Positions 1 through 5,751 of a stretch of 10,020 nt of DNA are shown in pieces. Source of the DNA: Bordetella parapertussis (GTDB taxonomy: Bacteria; Pseudomonadota; Gammaproteobacteria; Burkholderiales; SG8-39); assembly GCA_945869935.1 (NCBI GenBank), contig CAMBSA010000035.1:1-10020 (forward strand), given 5' to 3'. The notes under the pieces were generated by a model. It saw nothing but the letters and a program-made list of their open reading frames with translations. It was not told the origin of the DNA and did not search any database. Made by a program: the position numbers and the translations under genes. Numbering within the stretch: position 1 is the first letter of the stretch; each line of letters begins with the position of its first letter.

Positions 1-786
1 CAGGTGCAGGGCGCGCTGTCCTGGTTCGTCGACAGCTACGGCAGCATCGCCAACTGGAAGGCAAGCGTCGACCGCCTGCTCACCTTTCACCGCGCGCTCG
101 ATGAAACCCATGCCGAGGCCGAGCATCCTGCGGGCATACGGATTGAAGAAACTCCCGCCGACACCATCGCAAGCGACAGTCTGGATATCAAGCTCCCCGA
201 CGGTTCGCGCCTGTTGACGCATGCGGCTTTCAACCTTAAGCCCGGCGAACGCGTACTTCTGACCGGGCCCTCGGGCAGCGGAAAGAGCACGCTGTTCCGA
301 TCAATCGCGGGCATCTGGCCGTTCGGGGCCGGAAAGATTCGCCTGCCTGCCGGCGCGAAGCTGATGTTCCTTCCGCAGAAACCCTACATTCCGATCGGCA
401 CGCTGCGCGAGGCGGTGTCCTACCCGGCCGAAGCCGGGAGTTTCAGCGATAAGACGATCGGCAAAATCCTGGAGGACGTGCGCCTCGCCCCGTTCGCACA
501 TCGGCTGGAGGAGAACCGCAACTGGTCACTTGCGATGAGCCTTGGCGAACAGCAGCGTCTCGCGGTCGCACGCGCCCTGCTGCACCGGCCGAAATGGCTG
601 TTCCTCGACGAAGCGACCGCCTCGCTCGACGAAGCCCTGGAATCCCACCTGTATGCCCTGATTGCCGAACGCCTGCCGGGCACCACGATCATGAGCATCG
701 CCCACCGTCCGAACGTCGCGGCCTATCACGACCGGCGGCTTAGCTTCACCCGCAGCGGGGAGACGACAACGCTCGCCAGCGCGTGA
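1..786 (+). CDS. ABC transporter ATP-binding/permease protein, SbmA/BacA-YddA type (5'-truncated by window)
   Basis: The reading frame is already open at base 1, so the N-terminal membrane domain lies outside the window. The GTG at position 4 is probably an internal valine. The visible 261 residues begin with a short linker helix typical of the end of the permease domain, followed by a complete nucleotide-binding domain. Walker A (GPSGSGKS) is at nt 265-288, the Q-loop (LPQKPYIPIGTLREA) near nt 373-417, a signature of the SLGEQQR form near nt 538-558, Walker B (LFLDEATASLDE) near nt 598-633, and the switch histidine in SIAHRP near nt 694-711. The SLGEQQR signature, instead of LSGGQ, is characteristic of the YddA/Rv1819c and peroxisomal ABCD-like exporters. 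Known relatives move peptides, cobalamin or long-chain acyl compounds across the inner membrane. The substrate here cannot be read from the sequence. The stop is TGA at 784-786 and the next gene is convergent. Confidence 0.88.
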   Translation, partial: QVQGALSWFVDSYGSIANWKASVDRLLTFHRALDETHAEAEHPAGIRIEETPADTIASDSLDIKLPDGSRLLTHAAFNLKPGERVLLTGPSGSGKSTLFRSIAGIWPFGAGKIRLPAGAKLMFLPQKPYIPIGTLREAVSYPAEAGSFSDKTIGKILEDVRLAPFAHRLEENRNWSLAMSLGEQQRLAVARALLHRPKWLFLDEATASLDEALESHLYALIAERLPGTTIMSIAHRPNVAAYHDRRLSFTRSGETTTLASA

Positions 787-923
787 CGCGAGGCAACTCA
801 TCCTGCGGACTTCCCCGACAATTGCGCACTTATTCTTTTTCATATCTAGGAAATACGCAGCAAAGTAGTCTATTTTATTGCTAAATTTGGCAATTATATG
901 ATGACAAAAGCACCGGTCCCCGG
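787..923. other. AT-rich convergent intergenic region
   Basis: This 137-bp gap lies between the ends of the ABC transporter gene (+) and the FMN glutamate-synthase-like gene (-). From about 815 to 905 it is far richer in A and T than the rest of the window. It contains a near-perfect 16-bp palindrome at 878-893 (TTGCTAAATTTGGCAA, one mismatched pair). No open frame, RNA gene or strong GC hairpin with a T-run is visible, so no clear intrinsic terminator separates the two convergent genes. Confidence 0.6.
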
Positions 924-2426
924 CTAGGCGAGCGCGCGCAGTTTGCTGTTCGGCTCGGGATACGGATAGAGCACATTCATCGCCACGCTCTGCGCCGACG
1001 CCTGCATGATGCGCACATGCTCGCGGCGCAGTTCGCGCGCCTGCCGGCAGCCGCAGGAGTGGGCGATCATGTCGATCTCCTTGTTCATGCCGGCGATGTA
1101 ATTCGCCACCCGCAGATACTTCTCCTCAACCACCAGGCCGCGCTGCAGCCTCGGGTTGTGCGTGGTGATGCCGGTGGGACAGGTGTTCTGATGGCAGCGC
1201 AGCGCCTGGATGCAGCCGAGCGCGAACATGAAACCGCGAGCGGTGTTGACAAAGTCGGCCCCCGCGCAGAGCGCCCATGCCGCCTTCGCCGACGTGACGA
1301 GCTTGCCGGCGGCGATCACGCGAATCCGCGGACGCAGGCCGGATTCGATCAGCGCATCCACCACGCGCGGGAGCGCTTCAGCGATGCCGAGCGCCATGTG
1401 ATCGGCAAGCGCTTGCGGCGCCGCACCCGACCCGCCTTCGCCGCCGTCAATCGCAAGAAAATCCGGCGCGTACTCGAGGCCGCGCCGATTGACCGCCTCG
1501 GCAATTTCGTTGATGAATTGCCAGCCGCCGATTGCCGTCTTCACGCCGACCGGCTTGCCGGTGAGATCGCGAACGCGCGCGACCATGTCGAGAAGCTGGT
1601 CGGCGCTGCCGATCTCGGGATGGCGGTTCGGGCTGATCGAGTCGGAGTGCTCGGGAATGCCGCGGATGCGCGCGATCTCCGCCGTCACCTTGGCCGCGGG
1701 AAGCACACCGCCCTTGCCCGGCTTGGCGCCCTGCGACAGCTTGATCTCGAAGGCCTTGACCTGAGGATGCGCGGCGATCTCCCGCGCGCGCTCGGGCGAG
1801 AGCCGGCCCTTGTCGTCACGAATGCCGTACTTCGCGGTGCCAATCTGCATGATCACGTCCGCGCCACCCTCGAGGTGATGCGGCGACAGCCCGCCTTCGC
1901 CGGTGTCTATCCAGCAGCCCGCCTGCGCGGCACCGCGCGACAGCGCGCGCACCGCCGGCGCGGAAATCGCACCGTAGCTCATGCCCGAGATGTTCAGTAT
2001 CGAGCGGGCGAGGAACGGCTCCCGGCAATAGCCCTCACCTATGGTGAGCGAGGGCGTGGGCAAGCGGTCCTCCTCGAGGATCGCGTACGGTGCGTTGACG
2101 AACAGGATCGCGCCCGGCTCCTGCATCAACGCGGTGGAACCGAATCCGATCACGCCGCCCTCGTCCTTGGCCAGGCGATACACCCAGCCGCGGGTGGCGC
2201 GATTGAAGGGCATCTCCTCGCGATCGCCCATGAAAAAATACTGGCGGAAATACTCGCCGAGCTGCTCGAAGTAATAGCGAAGGTGCCCGACCACCGGGTA
2301 GTTGCGAAGCACCGTGTGCTTCTTCTGGGTGATGTCTCTGATGAACACCACCACAATCCAGACGATGAACGCGAACGCGAGCAGCGTTCCGATACCGTAG
2401 GAGACCACTCCAAGCACTGTCGACAC
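924..2426 (-). CDS. FMN-binding glutamate synthase family protein, membrane-anchored
   Basis: This is a stand-alone version of the FMN/iron-sulfur synthase domain of glutamate synthase (GltB central/C-terminal part, Pfam Glu_synthase), without glutaminase or GXGXG domains. Using the GTG at 2426 it is 500 aa. Residues about 4-29 form one hydrophobic transmembrane segment, followed by the family-typical TVLRNYPVVGHLRY. The FMN barrel includes ISGMSYGAIS, DTGEGGLS, IKLSQGAKPGKGG, SPNRHPEI and DGGEGGSGAAP. The 3Fe-4S cysteines are C405, C411 and C416 (C-x5-C-x4-C, ending CPTG), spaced as in GltB. The frame stays open upstream to a TTG at 2507, but GTG 2426 is preceded by AGGGGAGAGG (2440-2431), an excellent ribosome binding site with the GGAG core 7 nt away, so the shorter form is preferred. 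The physiological substrate of these stand-alone proteins is uncertain. The gene lies 99 bp downstream of the SlyD-like gene on the same strand. Confidence 0.88.
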   Translation of the reverse strand: MSTVLGVVSYGIGTLLAFAFIVWIVVVFIRDITQKKHTVLRNYPVVGHLRYYFEQLGEYFRQYFFMGDREEMPFNRATRGWVYRLAKDEGGVIGFGSTALMQEPGAILFVNAPYAILEEDRLPTPSLTIGEGYCREPFLARSILNISGMSYGAISAPAVRALSRGAAQAGCWIDTGEGGLSPHHLEGGADVIMQIGTAKYGIRDDKGRLSPERAREIAAHPQVKAFEIKLSQGAKPGKGGVLPAAKVTAEIARIRGIPEHSDSISPNRHPEIGSADQLLDMVARVRDLTGKPVGVKTAIGGWQFINEIAEAVNRRGLEYAPDFLAIDGGEGGSGAAPQALADHMALGIAEALPRVVDALIESGLRPRIRVIAAGKLVTSAKAAWALCAGADFVNTARGFMFALGCIQALRCHQNTCPTGITTHNPRLQRGLVVEEKYLRVANYIAGMNKEIDMIAHSCGCRQARELRREHVRIMQASAQSVAMNVLYPYPEPNSKLRALA

Positions 2427-2430
2427 GGCC

Positions 2431-2440
2431 CCTCTCCCCT
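2431..2440 (-). promoter_or_regulatory. Ribosome binding site deciding the GTG start of the FMN glutamate-synthase-like gene
   Basis: On the minus strand AGGGGAGAGG is followed by GGCC and then GTG (2426-2424). The TTG at 2507 that opens the longest frame has no purine-rich site before it. This places the start just ahead of the transmembrane segment and removes a 27-residue Ser/Gly/Arg-rich extension that does not look conserved. Confidence 0.6.
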
Positions 2441-2525
2441 GCGACGCGTTTCTGCCGCTCCTGCCGATGATAGGAGAATTCAGCCCGCCCTGTGAGGACG
2501 AGCTCAAGGCCCGCGCCTGCCCGGA

Positions 2526-3017
2526 CTAGGGCAACGGGCGGACGATCACCGAACTCGCATCGTCGGCCGAACCGTGCTCGATTTCATCGGGGGTCGCGGG
2601 CCGGATCTCCACGACGGTGGCGACAAACCTGAGGCCGATGCCCGCAAGCGGATGGTTGCCATCGAGCACCACCTTGCCATCGGCCATATCGGTGACGGTG
2701 AAGATCACGCCGTCGTCATCGCTGCCGGGCGAGCCCTCGAATCGCATGCCGGTCTCGAGTGTCTCCGGGAACCGCGTGCGCGGCTCCACCCGGAGCAGAC
2801 TTTCGTCGTAATCACCAAACGCGTCTTCGGGCTCGAGGCGAACCTCCACCCTGTCCTTCAAGCCCTTGCCTTCAAGCGCAGCCTCGGCGGGCGGAAAGAT
2901 GTCGCCGAATCCGCCGTGCAGGTATTGCACCGGTTCGTCGGTGCTGTCGATCAGTTCGCCCTGCAGGTCGGAGAGTTCGACATCAAGCGTAACAACGCTG
3001 TTCTTCGCGATTTTCAT
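2526..3017 (-). CDS. SlyD-like FKBP-type peptidyl-prolyl cis-trans isomerase
   Basis: The 163-aa product matches the SlyD/FkpB branch of FKBPs, cytoplasmic folding helpers that combine a prolyl isomerase domain with an inserted chaperone flap. The order is: N-terminal FKBP strand (VVTLDVELSDLQGELIDS, 8-25), YLHGGFGDI (32-40), the acidic EDAFGDYDESL (64-74) that opens the insert-in-flap domain (about 70-120), and the family hallmark NHPLAG at 121-126, returning to the last FKBP strand (LRFVATVVEIRPATPDEIEHG). Two oddities are visible. The usual IIPGLEKAL helix start reads IFPPAEAAL (40-48), and the His/Cys-rich metal-binding tail of E. coli SlyD is absent. The start ATG at 3017 has no clear Shine-Dalgarno sequence. 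A TATAAG box 12 bp upstream of the ATG could be a -10 element but has only a weak -35. It lies between bcp and the FMN glutamate-synthase-like gene on the same strand. Confidence 0.88.
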   Translation of the reverse strand: MKIAKNSVVTLDVELSDLQGELIDSTDEPVQYLHGGFGDIFPPAEAALEGKGLKDRVEVRLEPEDAFGDYDESLLRVEPRTRFPETLETGMRFEGSPGSDDDGVIFTVTDMADGKVVLDGNHPLAGIGLRFVATVVEIRPATPDEIEHGSADDASSVIVRPLP

Positions 3018-3081
3018 TTTTACGATCTTATACGGAGGATCAGGCGGCGCGACAGATGCGCCCTTGGCAACCCGGGTCGGC

Positions 3082-3561
3082 TCAAGCGAGCGACTTCAGT
3101 AGATCAAGTACATCGTACACGTGACCGCGCGGGTTCATGCCCTGGAATACATGGCGCACCCGCCCCTTCTTGTCGATCACGAAGGTCGAGCGTGTCACGC
3201 ACACGCGGCGCTCGCCGTTCGCCTTGAGCTCCTGCCAGACTCCGTACTTGCGCCCGGCTACGCCTTCGGTATCGGCGAGCAGCGGAATCGACACGCCGTT
3301 GGCATCACGGTACTCGGCGTGCGACAGGCAGTCGTCCGGACTGATGCCGATCACCACCGTGTGGTAACGCTCGAAGTCGTGCTCATGATCGGAGAACTCC
3401 GCCATCTGCAGGGTGCACGCGGGCGTGCCGTCGCGCGGGTAGAAAAACAGCACCAGGTTCTTCTTGCCGCGGAACCGCGCAATGTCCACCAACTGCATGT
3501 CCGCGTCGTGCAGTGAGAAGAGCGGTGCGGGTTGACCCGCTTGCAATAAAGCGATGTCCAC
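3082..3561 (-). CDS. bcp: Thioredoxin-dependent peroxiredoxin, Bcp/PrxQ family
   Basis: This thiol peroxidase reduces H2O2 and organic hydroperoxides using a peroxidatic cysteine, normally recycled by thioredoxin. The chosen start is GTG 3561, preceded by GAGG 7 nt upstream (+ strand 3569-3572), giving 159 aa beginning MDIALLQAGQPAPLFSL. Upstream in-frame codons (to 3654) run through the divergent promoter and add no conserved sequence. The fold markers are AGQPAPLFSL (8-17), LVLFFYPRDGTPACT (36-50) with peroxidatic C49, GISPDD (72-77), IPLLAD (92-97) and TFVIDKKGRVRHV (126-138). The resolving cysteine that normally follows five residues after the peroxidatic one (E. coli Bcp C45/C50) is replaced by alanine (A54). 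C78 and C121 are the only other cysteines. The gene is divergent from roxA across an 81-bp gap and 64 bp upstream of the SlyD-like gene. Confidence 0.9.
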   Translation of the reverse strand: MDIALLQAGQPAPLFSLHDADMQLVDIARFRGKKNLVLFFYPRDGTPACTLQMAEFSDHEHDFERYHTVVIGISPDDCLSHAEYRDANGVSIPLLADTEGVAGRKYGVWQELKANGERRVCVTRSTFVIDKKGRVRHVFQGMNPRGHVYDVLDLLKSLA

Positions 3562-3629
3562 GTGATGGCCTCGAGTGTAAGCACCTCGGTTGACACTTTG
3601 CGCCAAAAGCTCCTGCAGCGCACCAAGAC

Positions 3630-3635
3630 TATAAT
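3630..3635 (+). promoter_or_regulatory. Perfect -10 box TATAAT upstream of roxA, possibly bidirectional
   Basis: TATAAT at 3630-3635 lies 7 bp before the roxA ATG (3643). A start site at normal distance from this box would fall at about 3642-3643, giving a leaderless message. The position 17 bp upstream (3607-3612) does not resemble a -35 box, and the TTGACA at 3590-3595 is too far (34 bp). The complementary strand reads TATAGT through the same bases, a 5/6 match to a -10, pointing toward the divergent bcp gene with a leader of about 60 nt. Shared use is inferred. Confidence 0.5.
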
Positions 3636-3642
3636 TCGTGCG

Positions 3643-4791
3643 ATGACTTTGCAACTACTCGGCGGTATTAGTTCACGGCAGTTTCTCGCTCGTCACTGGC
3701 AGAAGCGGCCGCTCCTCGTGCGCAACGCTATGCCCGGATTCGCGGGCTTCGCGCAGACCACCGACCTGTTTCGCCTTGCTGAACGCGACGACGTGGAAAC
3801 CCGCGCGATCGAACGCCATGGCCGCCGCTGGTCGCTCGAACACGGCCCCTTCACGCGCCGCAACTTCGCGGCCCGCCCCGCGCGCAACTGGACGCTGCTG
3901 GTCTCCGGCCTCAACAATCACCTGCCCGAGGCCGACGCACTGCTTCGCGATTTCAGCTTTCTGCCGTACGCACGCCTGGACGACGTCATGGTGAGTTATG
4001 CCGCACCCGGCGGCGGTGTCGGCCCGCACTTCGACTCTTATGACGTGTTTTTGTTACAGGGATTCGGTCGCCGCCACTGGAAAATCGGGCCCGCACGAGG
4101 CGCGAAGACCGTCGAGGGCAATTTCCTGCGTCAACTCGCGGATTTCAAACCCGAGGAAGAAATGATCCTGGAGCCCGGCGACATGCTCTACCTGCCGCCG
4201 GGCTGGGGACATGACGGCGTGGCGGTGGATCACTGCACCACCTACTCGGTCGGGTTCCGCTCGCCCACCGCGCAGGAACTTGCGATCGAATTCCTGCGCA
4301 GCTTTGAGGACGAGGTGAAACTCGACGGACTGTACGCTGACCCGAAACTGCGCTCGACCGCGCGACCCGCCGCGATCCCGGACGACATGATCCGCTTCGC
4401 GCGCAGCAGCATCGGCCGGATGCGCTGGCGCAACGCGTCGGTTGACGATTTCCTCGGACGCTATCTCTCCGAGCCAAAAGCAATCGTCAGCTTCAATCCG
4501 CGTCCGCGAAAACCCCCGGTCGCCGCCTTTGCGAAACAGCTTGCGAGAAGCGGCGCGCGGCTCGATGCGCGCACGCTGCTGCTGTATCGTGGCCGACGAT
4601 TCTTCGTAAATGGTGAGTCGTTTGACCCGGCGCGCACCGAAGCCGGCCCGCTCGCCAAGCTTGCCAACAACCGCAGACTGCCCGCAGGACCGCAGGGACA
4701 GGACCTTGCCGCACGCCTCTCCGACTGGTATTTGCATGGCTGGCTGCATCTCGGAGCTGACGATGTCGGAGCAGACCGCCCCCCCTCCTGA
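3643..4791 (+). CDS. roxA: 50S ribosomal protein L16 arginine hydroxylase (JmjC/cupin 2-oxoglutarate oxygenase), RoxA/YcfD
   Basis: This Fe(II)/2-oxoglutarate-dependent oxygenase hydroxylates an arginine of ribosomal protein L16 in characterised relatives (Arg81 in E. coli). With the ATG at 3643 the protein is 382 aa, close to E. coli YcfD (373). The N-terminal SSRQFLARHWQKRPLLVR (10-27) is typical of the family. The metal triad is H129-x-D131 (GVGPHFDSYDVF) and H190 (YLPPGWGHDG), nearly the same spacing as H125/D127/H187 in YcfD. VSYAAPGGGVG and the QGFGRRHWKIG strand complete the double-stranded beta-helix, and a helical dimerisation region plus a winged-helix-like C-terminus follow. Earlier in-frame starts (GTG 3562, ATG 3565) would extend the protein across the divergent promoter and look unlikely. 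No Shine-Dalgarno precedes ATG 3643. The 3' end overlaps the next gene by 29 bp. Confidence 0.9.
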   Translation: MTLQLLGGISSRQFLARHWQKRPLLVRNAMPGFAGFAQTTDLFRLAERDDVETRAIERHGRRWSLEHGPFTRRNFAARPARNWTLLVSGLNNHLPEADALLRDFSFLPYARLDDVMVSYAAPGGGVGPHFDSYDVFLLQGFGRRHWKIGPARGAKTVEGNFLRQLADFKPEEEMILEPGDMLYLPPGWGHDGVAVDHCTTYSVGFRSPTAQELAIEFLRSFEDEVKLDGLYADPKLRSTARPAAIPDDMIRFARSSIGRMRWRNASVDDFLGRYLSEPKAIVSFNPRPRKPPVAAFAKQLARSGARLDARTLLLYRGRRFFVNGESFDPARTEAGPLAKLANNRRLPAGPQGQDLAARLSDWYLHGWLHLGADDVGADRPPS

Positions 4792-5263
4792 ACGAACGCT
4801 GATCACGTCGCGACGCGAGTATGTCGATGCCGTGACTCGCGTGCTTGGCCTTGCCCGCCACGAGATCCGGATTTTCGATCCCGATCTCGCCGACATCGGC
4901 CTGAACAACGAACAAGCCACGCGCGTTCTTCACCAGTTCTTTGTCAGAAGCCGCACGCAGCGCCTTTTCATCGCGGTGCATGACACCGGCTTCGTCGCAA
5001 AGCGTGCACCGCACCTGATGCGCCTGCTCGGCACCTTTTCCGGAAACATGTTGATCCACAAGACGCAGGGCGACGCGGCACGCGTGCAGGATTGTTTCGC
5101 GTTGGCCGACGAGGAACATTTCGTGCGCCGCAAGGTGGCGCAGCAGCCGCGCGGGGCGGTGTACCTGAACGACCCCAAGGAAGCGCGCGGCACGCGCGAG
5201 CGCTTCGACGAAATATGGGAAAGCTCCTACCTCGCGGTGTCTGCAAGTACGGTCGGCCTCTGA
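4763..5263 (+). CDS. Small PLD-like (DUF7931-type) protein with degenerate HKD motif
   Basis: The ATG at 4763 is preceded by GGAG (4753-4756) at 6-nt spacing and lies inside the end of roxA, so the two genes are probably translationally coupled. The 166-aa product resembles one lobe of a phospholipase-D/nuclease fold: helix RREYVDAVTRVLGLA then strand HEIRIFDPDLAD (33-44), helix VLHQFFVRSRTQRLFIAV (55-72), and RVQDCFALADEEHFVRR (107-123), which sits where the HxKxxxxD motif of PLD enzymes is expected. Here His and Lys are replaced by Q109 and C111 and only D116 remains. NDPKEARGTRERFDEIWESS (136-155) matches the PLD-type closing helix that ends a lobe. The protein is therefore predicted to be non-catalytic and possibly a ligand-binding or partner protein. 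The family name is from memory. The substrate and any role with RoxA are unknown. Confidence 0.75.
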   Translation: MSEQTAPPPERTLITSRREYVDAVTRVLGLARHEIRIFDPDLADIGLNNEQATRVLHQFFVRSRTQRLFIAVHDTGFVAKRAPHLMRLLGTFSGNMLIHKTQGDAARVQDCFALADEEHFVRRKVAQQPRGAVYLNDPKEARGTRERFDEIWESSYLAVSASTVGL

Positions 5264-5330
5264 GCCACACTTGGGGCAAGCGCGTCCGGCGATGCCAGCT
5301 AAGCGACAGGAATGTTGCACTGCGGAATAG

Positions 5331-5336
5331 TATAAT
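5331..5336 (+). promoter_or_regulatory. Promoter -10 box TATAAT for the small lipoprotein gene
   Basis: TATAAT at 5331-5336 is followed by TCG, the same nine bases (TATAATTCG) as upstream of roxA. A transcript from about 5343 would carry an 82-nt leader before the ATG at 5425. TTGCAC at 5315-5320 is only 10 bp away and no -35 sits at 16-18 bp, so the box may depend on an activator or on -10 strength alone. The rest of 5264-5424 shows no tRNA or convincing hairpin. Confidence 0.5.
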
Positions 5337-5424
5337 TCGCGGCGCTTGAGGAAGGGTCAGACAGTTCCGGCCCCGCCACGGCTACCTGCCAATCCGTACA
5401 CTTTGCAAGAAAAGAGGAAATTCA

Positions 5425-5628
5425 ATGAAACGCACCCTGATCGCCGCGGCAATCGCCGCCCTTGCACTCGCCGCTTGCGGCAAAGAAGAACCGAAACCGG
5501 CGCCGGCCCCCGCGCCCGCTGCTGCTCCCGCTCCGGCGCCGGCCCCCGCGCCTGCCGCCGCTCCCGCTGCCCCGGCCGCGGAACCGGCCAAGGCGCCCGC
5601 CGACGCAGCAAAGGACGCGAAGAAGTAA
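5425..5628 (+). CDS. Small Pro/Ala-rich lipoprotein
   Basis: The 67-aa product is a predicted lipoprotein. Basic MKR, a hydrophobic stretch (LIAAAIAALALA) and the lipobox LAAC place the lipidated cysteine at C18, followed by GKEEPKP. The mature protein is about 50 residues of Pro-Ala repeats ending in Lys/Asp-rich AKAPADAAKDAKK. There is no globular domain, and the tail is expected to be an extended spacer-like chain at the inner or outer membrane, with a basic C-terminus that could touch peptidoglycan or nucleic acid (inference). The start is well supported by GAGG (5414-5417) 7 nt before ATG. The gene has its own upstream TATAATTCG promoter and a strong terminator 56 bp downstream of the stop. 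Residues 25-48 come from a tandem 36-bp duplication. Short repeat-rich lipoproteins like this are common but poorly characterised. Confidence 0.8.
   Translation: MKRTLIAAAIAALALAACGKEEPKPAPAPAPAAAPAPAPAPAPAAAPAAPAAEPAKAPADAAKDAKK
5497..5568 (+). repeat. Two tandem 36-bp units inside the lipoprotein gene
   Basis: Units 5497-5532 and 5533-5568 agree at 33 of 36 positions. Both encode the same 12 residues, PAPAPAPAAAPA. The three differences (CCC/CCT, GCT/GCC, GCT/GCC) are all at third codon positions and synonymous. This is a tandem duplication in frame with the coding sequence. Confidence 0.85.
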
Positions 5629-5683
5629 TCGCGTTCCGAGTATCCGTATCGACCGGGGTTTCGAACGCCGGTTGGTTCAGGTA

Positions 5684-5723
5684 CCAGGAAAAAAGCCGGC
5701 CTGAGGGCCGGCTTTTTTCCTGG
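5684..5723. terminator. Bidirectional intrinsic terminator, perfect 18-bp stem
   Basis: The left arm 5684-5701 and right arm 5706-5723 are perfect reverse complements around a TGAG loop. The GC core GCCGGCC/GGCCGGC is flanked by six A on the left and six T on the right, so it works as a Rho-independent terminator in either direction. The outer CCAGG/CCTGG pairs extend the stem. It lies between the lipoprotein gene (+, stop at 5628) and the hydrolase gene (-, stop at 5857) and can terminate both transcription units. Confidence 0.92.
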
Positions 5724-5751
5724 CTCAAACGTCTGCGGTGTCGAACTGCTT

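Noticed and set aside
845..927. Possible second CTAG-bounded element (CTAG at 845 and 924)
   Set aside because: The left part (CTAGGAAATACGCAG) loosely resembles the MITE left end, but the right part is not its reverse complement, so there are no terminal inverted repeats.
1017..2495. Long plus-strand open frame (492 codons)
   Set aside because: It is antisense to the FMN glutamate-synthase-like gene, whose family motifs are unmistakable. The plus-strand translation is Arg/Ala/His-rich with no recognisable domain, as expected of a high-GC shadow frame.
3590..3595. TTGACA as the -35 of roxA
   Set aside because: It is a perfect hexamer, but 34 bp from TATAAT at 3630, twice the permitted spacing, and no -10 is found at 16-18 bp.
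4054..4920. Minus-strand frame opposite roxA (288 codons)
   Set aside because: It opposes a gene with a complete HxD...H metal triad. The product is low in recognisable structure.
5264..5424. Search for a tRNA or riboswitch in the leader before the lipoprotein gene
   Set aside because: No cloverleaf arms, T-loop consensus or recognisable riboswitch core could be seen.
5652..5672. Imperfect inverted repeat ACCGG...CCGGT after the lipoprotein gene
   Set aside because: It has only five paired bases with mismatched interior and no T-run, and a far stronger terminator lies just downstream.
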